A stretch of DNA of 64,000 nt from Flavobacterium cupriresistens (GCF_020911925.1 NZ_CP087134.1:2604001-2668000); one strand, 5' to 3'; counted from the stretch's first letter, positions 43,374-55,135 are shown. The notes: a model not told the origin generated them from the sequence alone. Numbers and translations: made by a program.

Positions 43374-44036
43374 TTAATCCATACATTCCATTAGCAATAA
43401 ATCACCGTCGGAATGTGTAATCGTAACCAACCCGTCTTTTGCAACAGAATTGCTGCTGCCGGTTCTGTAACCAATTGTAAGTGTATCGTTTTCTAATGGA
43501 TATTTCAGATTAGTGGAGAAAATACTATTTACAACTCCAATCGGAATTAATGAAATGGGTGTTTTGGCCGTATACCATTTTTCAAATTTATTCGGAAGCA
43601 GAAATATCTTAGAATGATCGTCGAGAATGACGATTTTAAGCAAATTTCGATAGCGAACAATATTGGTTAAGTTGGTTATCGTATGATCGGCACGTTTTCC
43701 GGTGGCCCAAACAACATTAGCAGCAGGGATTTTTCGATCAATTAAATAGTCAAAAGCTTTTTCTAAATCGGTTTTGTTTTGATCGGGGGTGTGTACAATC
43801 TCAATCGGATATTGAGTGGTTTTGTAAATTTCAGGATCAAAACCACGATCAAAATCGCCTAAAAGGACATCGACTTTTATGCCTAATTCAATCACTCTTT
43901 CGATGGCAGAATCCAGGACGATTACCAATGGAGACCATTCGAGCAGTTGTCCTAATAATTCCGGATGGCAAGCTGCTCCGTTAGCAATGATTAAAGCCGG
44001 TTCCTGGTCGTCGCGTACGATATGGTGTGAAGACAT
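43374..44036 (-). CDS. Thiamine diphosphokinase (thiamin pyrophosphokinase)
   Basis: 220 residues. N-terminal LIIANGAACHPEL and VIVLDSAIERV form the Rossmann-like start; the magnesium motif DVLLGDFDRG near 60 and DQNKTDLEKAFDYL near 94 are characteristic; ATGKRADHTITNL follows, and the C-terminal beta domain ends with DGLVTITHSDGDLLLME. It transfers pyrophosphate from ATP to thiamine in the cytosol. Single gene. Confidence 0.85.
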   Translation of the reverse strand: MSSHHIVRDDQEPALIIANGAACHPELLGQLLEWSPLVIVLDSAIERVIELGIKVDVLLGDFDRGFDPEIYKTTQYPIEIVHTPDQNKTDLEKAFDYLIDRKIPAANVVWATGKRADHTITNLTNIVRYRNLLKIVILDDHSKIFLLPNKFEKWYTAKTPISLIPIGVVNSIFSTNLKYPLENDTLTIGYRTGSSNSVAKDGLVTITHSDGDLLLMECMD

Positions 44037-44101
44037 TTAGCGTTTTGATTTGAAATGTGCTGCAAATGTACGAAAGTTATAGGCTTTGACTGGGTACCAA
44101 T

Positions 44102-44560
44102 TTATTTTATTGGTTGGAAAGCAACGGCATCTACTTCAATTAACATTCCGTCAATTGCCAGTTTGGTGACGGGAATTAGGGTACTGGCAGGAAAGGGTTT
44201 GTTTTTCCATGTTTGGCGAATTTCTTCTTCCCATATTTTTAATTTTTCTGAAGAATGATCGACGATCAGAAGGGTCACTTTCATGACATTTTCCGGTTTT
44301 AAATGGTAACTGTCCAGAACCGTTGTGAGATTTTTCAAGGCAATTTGAACTTGCTCTCTGAAATCGGAACTCAAATGATGTTCCTTGCCTAGACCGCCAC
44401 TTTGCCCCGAAATGTAAACGAGTTTGCCATTTGCTTTTACGGAAGAGGCATGACTGAAACCATAAGGTGTTGGGTCAAATAGGGATTCAGGATTTTTGAA
44501 AGTTTGTGCTTTAGCAGATAAGCCCCAAATAAATAATAAGATTGAAAGTAAATGTTTCAT
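44102..44560 (-). CDS. Exported RidA-like protein without the catalytic arginine
   Basis: 152 residues with a signal peptide (MKHLLSILLFIWGLSAKAQ), so it acts outside the cytoplasm, unlike ordinary RidA. The chorismate-mutase-like fold is readable (HASSVKANGKLVYISGQSG, QVQIALKNLTTVLDS, EVDAVAF). At the place of the RidA arginine (FPARS) the sequence reads FPASTLIPV, so the arginine that activates water in imine deamination is missing. It is therefore a member of the diverse Rid groups with unknown activity. Downstream of the DinB-like gene on the same strand. Confidence 0.8.
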   Translation of the reverse strand: MKHLLSILLFIWGLSAKAQTFKNPESLFDPTPYGFSHASSVKANGKLVYISGQSGGLGKEHHLSSDFREQVQIALKNLTTVLDSYHLKPENVMKVTLLIVDHSSEKLKIWEEEIRQTWKNKPFPASTLIPVTKLAIDGMLIEVDAVAFQPIK

Positions 44561-44664
44561 GTTTTAAAAATTAGAATTGTGAAGGACAAAGGTTACTTAA
44601 TTCTAATTTTTAAAACATTTACATAGGTTGAGGGTTTAGATTTTTTTTTCGAAATCCTGTTTTT

Positions 44665-45117
44665 TTATTTCGCTGTATCCAGCAATCTTCTGTGGTAATT
44701 AATTTGCCCCAGATGATACGCTAAATGCGTCGCAAGATGCACCAGAAAAAAGTCCGTTGTCATTTCTTTTTCAAAAACAATTAGCGGGTAAATGGTTTCT
44801 AAATCAGCTTCGTCGAGTGTGTCAAGAGTTTGATTTACTACAGCTAAGGTGTCGTTAATTTTTTGAACCAATACGGTTCTTGGTACGTCTTTTTGCGAAA
44901 ATTCTAACTCCCGATTTCTAATGTAATCGGTTTTGCCAATTTGTGCACCGATAAAATGATTGATGTTTCCAATAAGATGCAAACAAAGATTTCCACCTGA
45001 ATTTAGAATGTTTTTATCGATGACCCAAATTTTAGATTCATCCTGATACGATTCAATTTCGAGTTTCAATTTAGTAAGATCCCGTTCAAAAAGTGATTGT
45101 AGTGTTTTGATTGACAT
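44665..45117 (-). CDS. DinB-like (DUF1572) helical protein
   Basis: 150 residues, a four-helix bundle of the DinB/YfiT group: NLCLHLIGNINHFIGAQI (first histidine), and DFFLVHLATHLAYHLGQINYHRRLL with the H-x-x-x-H that completes a divalent metal site. Members include thiol-dependent transferases and many unknowns. Follows the GyrI-like gene with five bases between them on the minus strand, so they are co-transcribed. Confidence 0.8.
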   Translation of the reverse strand: MSIKTLQSLFERDLTKLKLEIESYQDESKIWVIDKNILNSGGNLCLHLIGNINHFIGAQIGKTDYIRNRELEFSQKDVPRTVLVQKINDTLAVVNQTLDTLDEADLETIYPLIVFEKEMTTDFFLVHLATHLAYHLGQINYHRRLLDTAK

Positions 45118-45122
45118 GATTT

Positions 45123-45605
45123 CTAAATTTTATTTTTTATTGGAATCCAGATTTCTTCTTCCGAATTCGGATCGTCTTTTTTATACTTTTCTCCCATTAT
45201 GGCAAAATGCGGGCGATCGTCAACCGTGTAAGTCGAGTTTGGTAACCACTCTACAAATATAGAATGATAGGTTTTATGGGCTTTTGTATTTTCTCCTTCA
45301 TGAATAAAAACAGCATATAGTCCGGAAGGAATGACGAGATCTTCCATTCCTGACGGTATTTCACTGAAATTAGAAACTTCAACCGCTGCCCATTTTTCAA
45401 AATCATTTTTGGGGTCAAATTCATTAAAATAACCGACGGGGAAAACTTCCAACGAATACAAATCAGTTCCAATTTTGTTTTTTATTTCTTTGTGATGCGG
45501 CATGAAAGACGACCACAACTGAAAGGTTTTATTGTCCAGGAAAGACATGGCAATGTATTTTCCGATGAGTTTCTTTTCTGCTGCAATTTCAATTCTGGCT
45601 TCCAT
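45123..45605 (-). CDS. GyrI-like / AraC effector-binding domain protein
   Basis: 160 residues: ARIEIAAEKKLIGKYIAMSF start, then SLEVFPVGYFNEFDPKNDFEKWAAVEV, LVIPSGLYAVFIHEG, TYHSIFVEWLPNSTYTVDDRPHFAIM and EEEIWIPI, the strand order of stand-alone GyrI-like proteins (the AraC effector-binding fold). The EIW-x-P end carries the conserved acidic residue of the ligand pocket. No DNA-binding domain, so a small-molecule binding or hydrolytic role; unknown ligand. Confidence 0.8.
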   Translation of the reverse strand: MEARIEIAAEKKLIGKYIAMSFLDNKTFQLWSSFMPHHKEIKNKIGTDLYSLEVFPVGYFNEFDPKNDFEKWAAVEVSNFSEIPSGMEDLVIPSGLYAVFIHEGENTKAHKTYHSIFVEWLPNSTYTVDDRPHFAIMGEKYKKDDPNSEEEIWIPIKNKI

Positions 45606-45616
45606 TTGTCGGGGTG

Positions 45617-46438
45617 TTATTCGATAGTATATTTTTTTGAATCCGTTTCGGTAAGAGAAAAGTAACCCAAAGGATAATTCGGTTTATCGGTTGTATTAAT
45701 GATGTTTCCTTTTACTGTTGCAGGAGGAGCTTGAAAAGGGCCTCCGCTATTATTGCCGGCAATACTCACTAAAATATTCATATAATTATAGTACGATTTT
45801 GAGATTCCGTAATGGACAATTTCTACTTGATCTCCGGGTTTTAATTCATCATCATCCGAGCTGCTGAAAATTTCATTTCCTTGGTAAAATTTATCTTCAG
45901 AAGCATAAAAGGTAGACGTTACTTTGCTGGAATAGGTGTATTTAAATAGATAATAATTTTCTGCGTCGCCAGGATCTGTATAAAAAGCTTTTACTTCAAT
46001 ATCTTTTCGGGTAATACCGCCTTCGTTGTTTTGTTCCAGTCGAGTGATCGGAGCTACCGATTTTAAAATCTCACTTGCCGTATACGTATTTCCGCCACTA
46101 ACTACTGTCAAAGTATAATTTTCCTCAATTTCAGGTTTAAAAGTGGTACAAACATATTGACCTTTTTTAGGACTTTCTATAAAATTGAATTGTTCATTTT
46201 TGCTATTTTTTATAGACACAACAGCACCCGAAACCGTTGGAATTACATTTTGAAAATAACCCGTTGTAGTGGTTAGTTTTATAATTTGTTGATTCCCGGG
46301 GGTTCCTTTTTGCCAGGTTATGGCAGCTTCAATTACTAATTTTGGAGGTGCAGTATCCAATTCTACATCAACAACTTCTTCACAGCTTGTGAAGAAAAGG
46401 GATATAAAAAATACGATTAAATAACTTGCTTTTTTCAT
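45617..46438 (-). CDS. DUF4249 lipoprotein, partner of the TonB receptor
   Basis: 273 residues. Lipobox FTSC (Cys19), then VVDVELDTAPPKLVIEAAITW, the hallmark DUF4249 opening, followed by an Ig-like region (VIPTVSGAVVSIKNS, YTLTVVSGGNTYTASEI). Genes of this family stand right behind TonB receptors in Bacteroidota, as here (37 bp from the upstream receptor gene), and are thought to be surface ligand-binding partners, playing the part SusD plays for SusC. Ligand unknown. Confidence 0.85.
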   Translation of the reverse strand: MKKASYLIVFFISLFFTSCEEVVDVELDTAPPKLVIEAAITWQKGTPGNQQIIKLTTTTGYFQNVIPTVSGAVVSIKNSKNEQFNFIESPKKGQYVCTTFKPEIEENYTLTVVSGGNTYTASEILKSVAPITRLEQNNEGGITRKDIEVKAFYTDPGDAENYYLFKYTYSSKVTSTFYASEDKFYQGNEIFSSSDDDELKPGDQVEIVHYGISKSYYNYMNILVSIAGNNSGGPFQAPPATVKGNIINTTDKPNYPLGYFSLTETDSKKYTIE

Positions 46439-46475
46439 GGTTTATCTTTTGTTTTTCTTTGGAAGAAAATAATTT

Positions 46476-48857
46476 TTAAAATTTGAAATTGTAACTTACT
46501 GCCGGTACCATCCCAAAAATGGAGGTTTTCACAGCTTCGTTTGCACCGGTGTCTACATTTTGACGGAAGTTAATAGAAGCCGCATTTTGGCGATTATATA
46601 GGTTGTAAATACTAAAAACCCATTCTCCCTTCCAGTTTCTGTCTTTGTTTTTTCTTGGTGTCAATGTTGCCGAGATATCCAAGTGATGGTAAGCTGGTAG
46701 ACGATTTTCATTTCTCAATCCGTAGCTTGGTACCGTTATTCCTAAATATTCGTATTGCGCATTCGGATAGGTAACAGGCTGTCCGGACTGTAAAGTAAAG
46801 TTAGCACCAAAAGACCATTTTTCGTTTAAATTATAAGCCGATGTAACCGCTAAATTATGTGTTTTATCATAAACAGAGTTGTACCAGCGACCATCGTTTA
46901 TTCCGGTTTCTTCTGGAGTTCTTCCCGGTGTTTGTTGTTCTGATTTGGAGAGGGTATAAGAAACCCATCCGTTAAATTTACCCTCATTTTTTTTAAGCAT
47001 TAGTTCTAGACCATACGATCTCATACGTCCGTTTAGAATGACCTGTTCAATAGCATCATTGGCAATCAGATCTGCACCATCGATATAGTCTAAACGGTTT
47101 TGAACTTTTTTATAATATGCTTCCACTTCAAGCGAGTAAGCTCCGTTGTTGATGTTTCTAAAATAACCCAAGGCAACCTGATCGGCGATTTGAGGTTTGA
47201 TGTAATTGTCACTAGGCATCCAGACGTCAAGCGGAGTGGGTGATGAGGTATTCGAAATCAATTGAAGGTATTGCGCCATTCTGTTGTAACTGGCTTTTAA
47301 GGCCTCATCATCGTTTAATTGATAAGAAATTGCGAATCTCGGCTCCAGATTATCGTAACTCTGAATAACCTTATTTTTGCCATAAAACTTCGTTGAGATT
47401 GGAGTTCCTTTTTTATAAATCTGCGTATTAGAGTCAAAAATAACCGGACTATCGTTGTCATAATAATTAATAGTAGATTCGCCTAAACGATAAAATAAGC
47501 TGTAACGCAATCCGTAAGAAACCGTAATTCTTTTTGAAAACTGACTTTCGGCATCGATATAAACCGCAGGTTCAAAAGCATATTTTTTATCTAATTGATC
47601 AGGATTAATCCCTGAAGTAGTTCCGGTCGGTTTGATCGTTCCGGGATTAAATCCGTAGTAGATTCCGTTTATACCATAATTCAATTTGAACTTGTCTGAA
47701 ATATAATGTTTGAAATCGTATTTGATGTTGTAGTTTTTAATTCCGGAATCCCATTTGAAACCTACCAAATCTAAATCAAGACCGTAGTAATAATCACTGT
47801 AAATTAAAGATAAATTGGAGAATACTTTACTGGAAAACAGATGATTCCAACGAAGATTTAAAGTTGTATTTCCGTAAGTATTCGAGAAGCTTTTATTAAT
47901 GCTAAAAACATCTCGACCAAAATACCCTGATAAATACAAACTGTTGTTGTCATTTAATTTATAACTCAATTTAGTATTCAAATCATAAAAATAGGCAGAA
48001 TTGTCTTTTTGGTCTTCGGATAATTTTAAAAACAGATGGGCGTAAGAGGCTCTTCCTCCAATCAAAAAAGAACCTTTGTCCTTTACCAGCGGACCTTCTG
48101 CCAGCAATCTGCTTGAGATTAATCCGATTCCGCCATTCATATGAAAACCTTTGCTGCTTCCGTCTTTTTGGTAAATATCGAGGACAGAGGAGGCTCTTCC
48201 GCCGTATCGTGCCGGAATTCCGCCTTTGTATAGTTTTAAATCTTTAATAGCATCGGGATTGAAAACCGAAAAGAATCCAAATACGTGCGAAGAGTTAAAT
48301 ATAGTGGCTTCATCTAACAAAATTAAATTCTGATCTGCTCCACCGCCTCTGACATTAAATCCCGAAGCGCCTTCACCGGCATTGGTAACACCCGGAAGCA
48401 ACAAAATCGATTTCAAAACATCGACTTCACCCATAACAACCGGCATCTTTTTGATGGTTGAAATCGAAAGTTTATTGGTGCTCATTTCAGGCGATTTGAT
48501 GTTGATCTTACCTTTGTTATCCGTAATTACAACTTCTTGAAGTTCTTCACCACCTTCCTGTAGCGAAAAATTAGTTTTAGTGTTTTGATTTAAGTCAATT
48601 GTTTTTTGAATGGTTTGATAGCCCACATAACTGATTTCGATTTCGTGTTTACCGGAGGGAATAGTTAAGGAATAAAAACCGTATTCATTTGTTGTAGTTC
48701 CGATTTTTAAGGAAGGAATATAAATGTTTACCCCGATTAAGGTTTCATTATTTTTAAAGTCATTTATGGTACCGCTTAATGTGAATTTTTCTTGAGAAAA
48801 TGAAGTGAGAGCCGTTAGAACAAGAAGAATAAAAAGGTTAATTTTTTTTGGAATCAT
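46476..48857 (-). CDS. TonB-dependent receptor paired with DUF4249
   Basis: From ATG 48857 it has 793 residues: signal peptide to about 22, carboxypeptidase-like domain about 24-100 (LSGTINDFKNNETLIGVNIY, GFYSLTIPSGKHEIEISYVG), TonB box LQEVVITDNKG near 108, plug about 115-235 (EVDVLKSILLLPGVTNAGEG, NLILLDEATIFNSSHVFGF, YKGGIPARYGGRASSVLDI), barrel to the final VSYNFKF. The TonB-box and plug match receptors paired with DUF4249 lipoproteins. The next gene downstream is that lipoprotein. Starts further upstream (48887, 48878) are possible but add polar residues before the signal. Confidence 0.88.
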   Translation of the reverse strand: MIPKKINLFILLVLTALTSFSQEKFTLSGTINDFKNNETLIGVNIYIPSLKIGTTTNEYGFYSLTIPSGKHEIEISYVGYQTIQKTIDLNQNTKTNFSLQEGGEELQEVVITDNKGKINIKSPEMSTNKLSISTIKKMPVVMGEVDVLKSILLLPGVTNAGEGASGFNVRGGGADQNLILLDEATIFNSSHVFGFFSVFNPDAIKDLKLYKGGIPARYGGRASSVLDIYQKDGSSKGFHMNGGIGLISSRLLAEGPLVKDKGSFLIGGRASYAHLFLKLSEDQKDNSAYFYDLNTKLSYKLNDNNSLYLSGYFGRDVFSINKSFSNTYGNTTLNLRWNHLFSSKVFSNLSLIYSDYYYGLDLDLVGFKWDSGIKNYNIKYDFKHYISDKFKLNYGINGIYYGFNPGTIKPTGTTSGINPDQLDKKYAFEPAVYIDAESQFSKRITVSYGLRYSLFYRLGESTINYYDNDSPVIFDSNTQIYKKGTPISTKFYGKNKVIQSYDNLEPRFAISYQLNDDEALKASYNRMAQYLQLISNTSSPTPLDVWMPSDNYIKPQIADQVALGYFRNINNGAYSLEVEAYYKKVQNRLDYIDGADLIANDAIEQVILNGRMRSYGLELMLKKNEGKFNGWVSYTLSKSEQQTPGRTPEETGINDGRWYNSVYDKTHNLAVTSAYNLNEKWSFGANFTLQSGQPVTYPNAQYEYLGITVPSYGLRNENRLPAYHHLDISATLTPRKNKDRNWKGEWVFSIYNLYNRQNAASINFRQNVDTGANEAVKTSIFGMVPAVSYNFKF

Positions 48858-48936
48858 TGTCGTGGTTTTGATATACATAGTTAACAATTCTTATTAAAAT
48901 ATAGTGTCGAACGATTGTTAAATATGAGTTAATAAA

Positions 48937-48963
48937 AAAAGACAACCGTTTGAGGTTGTCTTC
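48937..48963. terminator. Terminator between icd and the receptor operon
   Basis: AAAGACAACC / GGTTGTCTT stem, loop GTTTGA. On the minus strand it is followed by TTTTTTTATT; it ends icd. Confidence 0.75.
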
Positions 48964-48989
48964 TTTAATAGCAATATAATAAAAACTGC

Positions 48990-51254
<2,265 letters not shown>

Positions 51255-51435
51255 TTAAAAGGTATAGTCGGCTCAAAATGAGCGGAGCAAATATAATAAA
51301 AACACTCCGAAAACGGTTGCGTTTTAAGGAGAATTAAACAAATTATCAGATTGTTATTTCGAAGTCTTTAAATTATCAAATTGATCGTTTTGATATTAAA
51401 AAATTACGGTTTTATTAATTTAAAAAGAAGGCATA

Positions 51436-51474
51436 AAAAAAACCCGTTTCAAATAATATGAAACGGATTTTTTA
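51436..51474. terminator. Terminator of rplS
   Basis: AACCCGTTTCA / TGAAACGGATT stem with A and T runs on either side, directly past the rplS stop. Confidence 0.8.
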
Positions 51475-51492
51475 TGACAAAAAGATAAATGA

Positions 51493-51843
51493 TTATCTTC
51501 TTTTATCTCTAATCTTAGCTTTTTTACCAGTAAGTTGTCTGAAGTAGAAAATTCTAGCTCTACGTACAGCTCCTTTTTTGTTGATTTCAATTTTTTGTAA
51601 AGCTGGTAAGTTTACTGGGAAGATACGCTCAACTCCAATAGCTCCTGACATTTTACGAATAGTAAAAGTTTCTGTGTTACCAGAACCTCTTCTTTGAATA
51701 ACAACTCCTTTAAAAAACTGAGTTCTTGTTTTTTCACCCTCTTTAATTTCGTAGAAAACTGTAATAGTGTCTCCAGCTCCGAAAACAGGGAAATCTTTTT
51801 TAGCAACTAATTCGGTTTGAACGAATTTCATTAAATCTGCCAT
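51493..51843 (-). CDS. rplS: 50S ribosomal protein L19
   Basis: 116 residues from ATG 51843 (MADLMKFVQTEL), the normal length. L19 motifs: FGAGDTITVFYEIKEGEKTR, FKGVVIQRRGSGNTETFTIRK, GVERIFPVNLP and C-terminal RRARIFYFRQLTGKKAKIRD. Sits at the 30S-50S interface. Near trmD on the same strand as in many bacteria, with one gene between. Confidence 0.97.
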   Translation of the reverse strand: MADLMKFVQTELVAKKDFPVFGAGDTITVFYEIKEGEKTRTQFFKGVVIQRRGSGNTETFTIRKMSGAIGVERIFPVNLPALQKIEINKKGAVRRARIFYFRQLTGKKAKIRDKRR

Positions 51844-52092
51844 GATAATTTTAATTATGGTTTTTTTATAGAGTAACATTCACGGATCTCGCCAGAGGTT
51901 AGTCTAATTCGGCTGCAAAAATACAACTTTAGTTTTAATTTGCAACTTTTTTATTGTCTGTAATTTTAAGTGTTTTTCAGAAGTAAGATTCTGACTGTCA
52001 GTTGCTAATTTTGGTTTTCGTACTGAGACTGAGAACTGAGACTGTAAACTAGTTCTCAAACGTTTCGACCAAAGAAATTTTCTGATTGATAA

Positions 52093-52464
52093 TTACAGAA
52101 CGAGCTTGGCTAATTTAACTTTTCGTTTCAGTTGTTTGATGTTTTTATCTGTTTTTTTCTTCACATCGGTGTATTTGTCAGCTCCTAATGAAGAAGATAA
52201 GCTTTTATCTCTTTTGTCAAACAAACCATCTATTTTACTGTCCCGGTCTGCTTGTGGCAGTTTCTTTTTGTCGAGGTCAAATAATCCGGTAACAAGGTCA
52301 TTATTGGCTTTGTCAAAACTGCTTTTTTGTTTGGCGTCTAAAGAAATTCCTTCTGTTTTACCTAATTCAGAGGTTAAGGACTTTTTGTTTAAAGCCTGTG
52401 CAATACCCGCAGACGAAATTAGAAACACAAGGCAAAAAGTAAGTTTTAGTAGCGCATTTTTCAT
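52093..52464 (-). CDS. Hypothetical exported helical protein
   Basis: From ATG 52464 it has 123 residues with a signal peptide (MKNALLKLTFCLVFLISSAGIAQA). The mature part is lysine-rich and helical (LDAKQKSSFDKANNDL, DRDSKIDGLFDKRDKSL, KKKTDKNIKQLKRKVKLAKLVL), somewhat like small periplasmic LTXXQ/Spy-type helix proteins, though no motif is conserved enough to assign. Lies between trmD and rplS on the same strand. Confidence 0.6.
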   Translation of the reverse strand: MKNALLKLTFCLVFLISSAGIAQALNKKSLTSELGKTEGISLDAKQKSSFDKANNDLVTGLFDLDKKKLPQADRDSKIDGLFDKRDKSLSSSLGADKYTDVKKKTDKNIKQLKRKVKLAKLVL

Positions 52465-52578
52465 AGTTCTATTTTTTAAATTGTTGAAATTCAATCTTAT
52501 AAATGTATGAAAAAAGCTAAAAACGTACAAGTAATTATTTTGAAGTTTTTTAGTCTGGGTGCTTAGTAATAATTTAGT

Positions 52579-52618
52579 GTCAGGCTGAGCGAAGCGCTTC
52601 GACTTCGCTCAGCGTGAC
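52579..52618. repeat. CTGAGCGAAG/CTTCGCTCAG palindrome
   Basis: Arms GTCAGGCTGAGCGAAG and CTTCGCTCAGCGTGAC with an eight-base centre; the block CTTCGACTTCGCTCAGC also occurs five times in the 15-16 kb array and as an inverted pair at 56881-56943. Confidence 0.75.
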
Positions 52619-52664
52619 ATTTGTATTTTTTTAGTTTTAATTCCTGTTTTTTTATCCTGAAGGT

Positions 52665-52716
52665 TGAGACTGAGACTGCAAACTGAGACTAGGATTGAGA
52701 CTGCAAACTGAGACTA
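52665..52716. repeat. GAGACTGAGACTG simple repeat downstream of trmD
   Basis: Units of TGAGACTG with CAAAC interruptions; same type at 52022-52050 and, in the reverse and forward sense, at 62591-62642 and 62708-62734. Confidence 0.7.
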
Positions 52717-52720
52717 CAAC

Positions 52721-53401
52721 CTACTGCTCCTCTAACAAATCCGGACGCCTGTTCTTAGTATGCTCATACGCCATATCCTCACGCCATTTATCAATTTTGG
52801 CAAAATGTCCGCTGGTTAAAACATCCGGGACTTTCCATCCTTTATAATCTGCGGGACGGGTATAGATCGGACCCGAAAGTAAATTGTCCTGAAAACTGTC
52901 TGTTAATGCAGAGGTTTCGTCACTCAAAACACCCGGAATTAATCGGATCAAAGCATCGGATAAAACCAAAGCACCTAATTCTCCACCCGATAAAACATAA
53001 TCACCAATCGAGATTTCTCTTGTAATAAAATGATCGCGAACCCTTTGATCAACCCCTTTATAGTGACCGCATAAAATGATGATATTTTCATACATCGACA
53101 TGGTATTGGCCATTTTTTGGTTTAAAGTTTCACCATCCGGAGACATATAGATGATGTCATCGTATTCACGTTCGCTTTTCAAATGTGTGATGCAGGCATC
53201 AATAGGTTGAACCGTCATCACCATTCCGGCACCACCGCCAAACGGATAATCGTCGACACTTTTTTGTTTGTTTGTCGTATAATCACGCAAATTATGAAAA
53301 TGTACTTCGACCAAACCTTTGTCAATAGCACGTTTCATAATGGAAGCCTCAAACGGACTTCTTAATAATTCCGGCAAAATCGTTATAATATCAATTCGCA
53401 T
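52721..53401 (-). CDS. trmD: tRNA (guanine37-N1)-methyltransferase
   Basis: 226 residues, full length. SPOUT-fold motifs: [42 protein letters not shown], and the knotted SAM site [45 protein letters not shown] (as [14 protein letters not shown]). Methylates G37 of tRNAs to prevent frameshifting. Family start ATG 53401. Confidence 0.97.
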   Translation of the reverse strand: MRIDIITILPELLRSPFEASIMKRAIDKGLVEVHFHNLRDYTTNKQKSVDDYPFGGGAGMVMTVQPIDACITHLKSEREYDDIIYMSPDGETLNQKMANTMSMYENIIILCGHYKGVDQRVRDHFITREISIGDYVLSGGELGALVLSDALIRLIPGVLSDETSALTDSFQDNLLSGPIYTRPADYKGWKVPDVLTSGHFAKIDKWREDMAYEHTKNRRPDLLEEQ

Positions 53402-53596
53402 TTCTTTTCTTCAATAGTTCTGTGCGGCAAAGATACAAAGTAAAAAGTAGCGAAATTTTAAAGATTTAAAAATTGAAGATTTATGGTTGAAATAAAATAG
53501 CCAAACATTTAATGACATAAAGATTTATCGGATGTTTTTTAGTATTTTTAATTTAAATAGGAAGAAGTTGGTCGGACTTAAAATAATCCTTTTAGT

Positions 53597-54061
53597 ATGA
53601 AAAATGTAGCGCTGCTTTTCAGTATGATTTTTATAGTGTACTCCTGCAAGGATCAGGTAAAAACACCCAATTTGGATCCGTCAAAGAAGGAAAGAATAGT
53701 AAAACAATATTTCGAATATTACAATAACCACCAATGGAACGAACTGGCAACGCTGTATTCGCCAATAGCAGATTTTAAGGATCCGTCATTTGGACCCGAG
53801 ATGACCATTCAAACCCGGAGACAAACCATTACTAAATACAATAAGCTAAATACCCTGTTTGCCGATTTGCATAGTGAAATCGTTAAAATTTATCCCTCAG
53901 ATGAACAACATATAATTGTAGAACTAGTCTCAACAGGTACAGCTGCTGATAGCACAAAATTTAAACTACCAATCTGCAAGATTTTTACAATTGATAAAGG
54001 AAAAATAACACAGGATTTTACCTATTTTGACAACTTTGATGATTCAAATTCTGATAAATAA
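53597..54061 (+). CDS. NTF2-like lipoprotein
   Basis: 154 residues. Lipobox VYSC (Cys17). The mature part is an NTF2/SnoaL-like fold (RIVKQYFEYYNNHQWNELATLYSP, ADFKDPSFGPEM, HIIVELVSTGTAADST, IFTIDKGKITQDFTYFDNF). Probably a ligand-binding protein at a membrane surface; ligand unknown. Single gene. Confidence 0.7.
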   Translation: MKNVALLFSMIFIVYSCKDQVKTPNLDPSKKERIVKQYFEYYNNHQWNELATLYSPIADFKDPSFGPEMTIQTRRQTITKYNKLNTLFADLHSEIVKIYPSDEQHIIVELVSTGTAADSTKFKLPICKIFTIDKGKITQDFTYFDNFDDSNSDK

Positions 54062-54228
54062 AGCTAGATTTACTTTTTGAATTCAAGACCCGGAATAGAA
54101 TTTCGGAAGCGCTTTTATGATTCATAACAGCCAGGTAACAGTCAATTTAAAATTATTTTATTTCTTTAATGCTATAAAAATAAACCGTAAATCTATTTCC
54201 AATCCTTTAATCTCACACCAAAGCTTAT

Positions 54229-55098
54229 ATGAGAAAATTTTTTCTTTTAGTTATTGTACTTTTTTATTCCTGTAATTCAAATAAAGAAAATGCCTATTTC
54301 GAAGATATAAAAGAGAATGATGTTGCGCTTGCTCCACCTGCGCCCGGCGACTGGTTGTATGATCGTGACGAAAAAGGGCAGAGTTTTGAAAAATTCATGA
54401 AATCAAAACACATTATTCCAACCAAAGAGGCGAATATTATTTATATAAAACCAATTGGCAGTTTTACGGCTTTGCAAACCAAACAAATTGAATTGACGAG
54501 GGAGTATCTGCAAATCTATTTTCAATTGGACACCAAAATTTTGGAAACCGCTTCAAATAATATTATTCCTGATCATGCCAGAAGAATAGGAAGAGAAGAG
54601 CAGGAGCAGCTGTTGGCAGGTTATATTTTAGACAGTGTTTTAAAAAAGGATAAGCCATTAAACCGAATTGCCGTAATGGGATTGACAGAACTGGATTTAT
54701 TTCCTTCCTCTAGTTGGAATTACGTTTTTGGATTAGCGTCGTACACACAGAAAATAGGAGTAAGTTCCATTTATAGATTACAAGATGAAAAATTAACAGA
54801 GGCCAATTTCAATCTGTGTTTATCTCGATTGTTGAAAGTAAGTTCACACGAACTCGGGCACATGTTTGGATTAGCCCATTGTATTGAGGCCAATTGCGTG
54901 ATGAATGGAACAAATAGTATCCCGGAGACAGATGAACATTCTATCCGATTGTGCTCAAACTGTCAGAAAAAAATAAATTCCGGTTTAAAATACGATAACA
55001 AAAAAAGATTGAATGAACTCGCAACTTATTTTGAGCGAAATAATTTGATGCGTGAATTGCAGTTAATGAAACGCGATCTTGCGAGTACTCGATTTTAA
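54229..55098 (+). CDS. Archaemetzincin-like zinc metalloprotease, lipoprotein
   Basis: 289 residues. Lipobox FYSC (Cys15) places it outside the cytoplasm, although archaemetzincins elsewhere are mostly cytosolic. The zinc site HELGHMFGLAH at 207-217 is followed by CIEANCVMN and RLCSNCQKKI, so the full pattern H-E-x-x-H-x-x-G-x-x-H-C-x4-C-x-M...C-x-x-C of peptidase family M54 is present, with the Met-turn methionine and a second, structural zinc site. The substrate is unknown. The next gene overlaps its end only in a rejected longer reading. Confidence 0.85.
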   Translation: MRKFFLLVIVLFYSCNSNKENAYFEDIKENDVALAPPAPGDWLYDRDEKGQSFEKFMKSKHIIPTKEANIIYIKPIGSFTALQTKQIELTREYLQIYFQLDTKILETASNNIIPDHARRIGREEQEQLLAGYILDSVLKKDKPLNRIAVMGLTELDLFPSSSWNYVFGLASYTQKIGVSSIYRLQDEKLTEANFNLCLSRLLKVSSHELGHMFGLAHCIEANCVMNGTNSIPETDEHSIRLCSNCQKKINSGLKYDNKKRLNELATYFERNNLMRELQLMKRDLASTRF

Positions 55099-55135
55099 TA
55101 ACCAAAATAAAACCTTAGAATTGAAAAATACAACT

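Noticed and set aside
45617..48857. SusC/SusD polysaccharide utilisation pair
   Set aside because: The lipoprotein is DUF4249, not SusD, and no glycoside hydrolases are nearby.
52106..52510. Rightward frame of 134 codons
   Set aside because: Antisense to the exported helical protein gene, which has a signal peptide and fits the strand of its neighbours.
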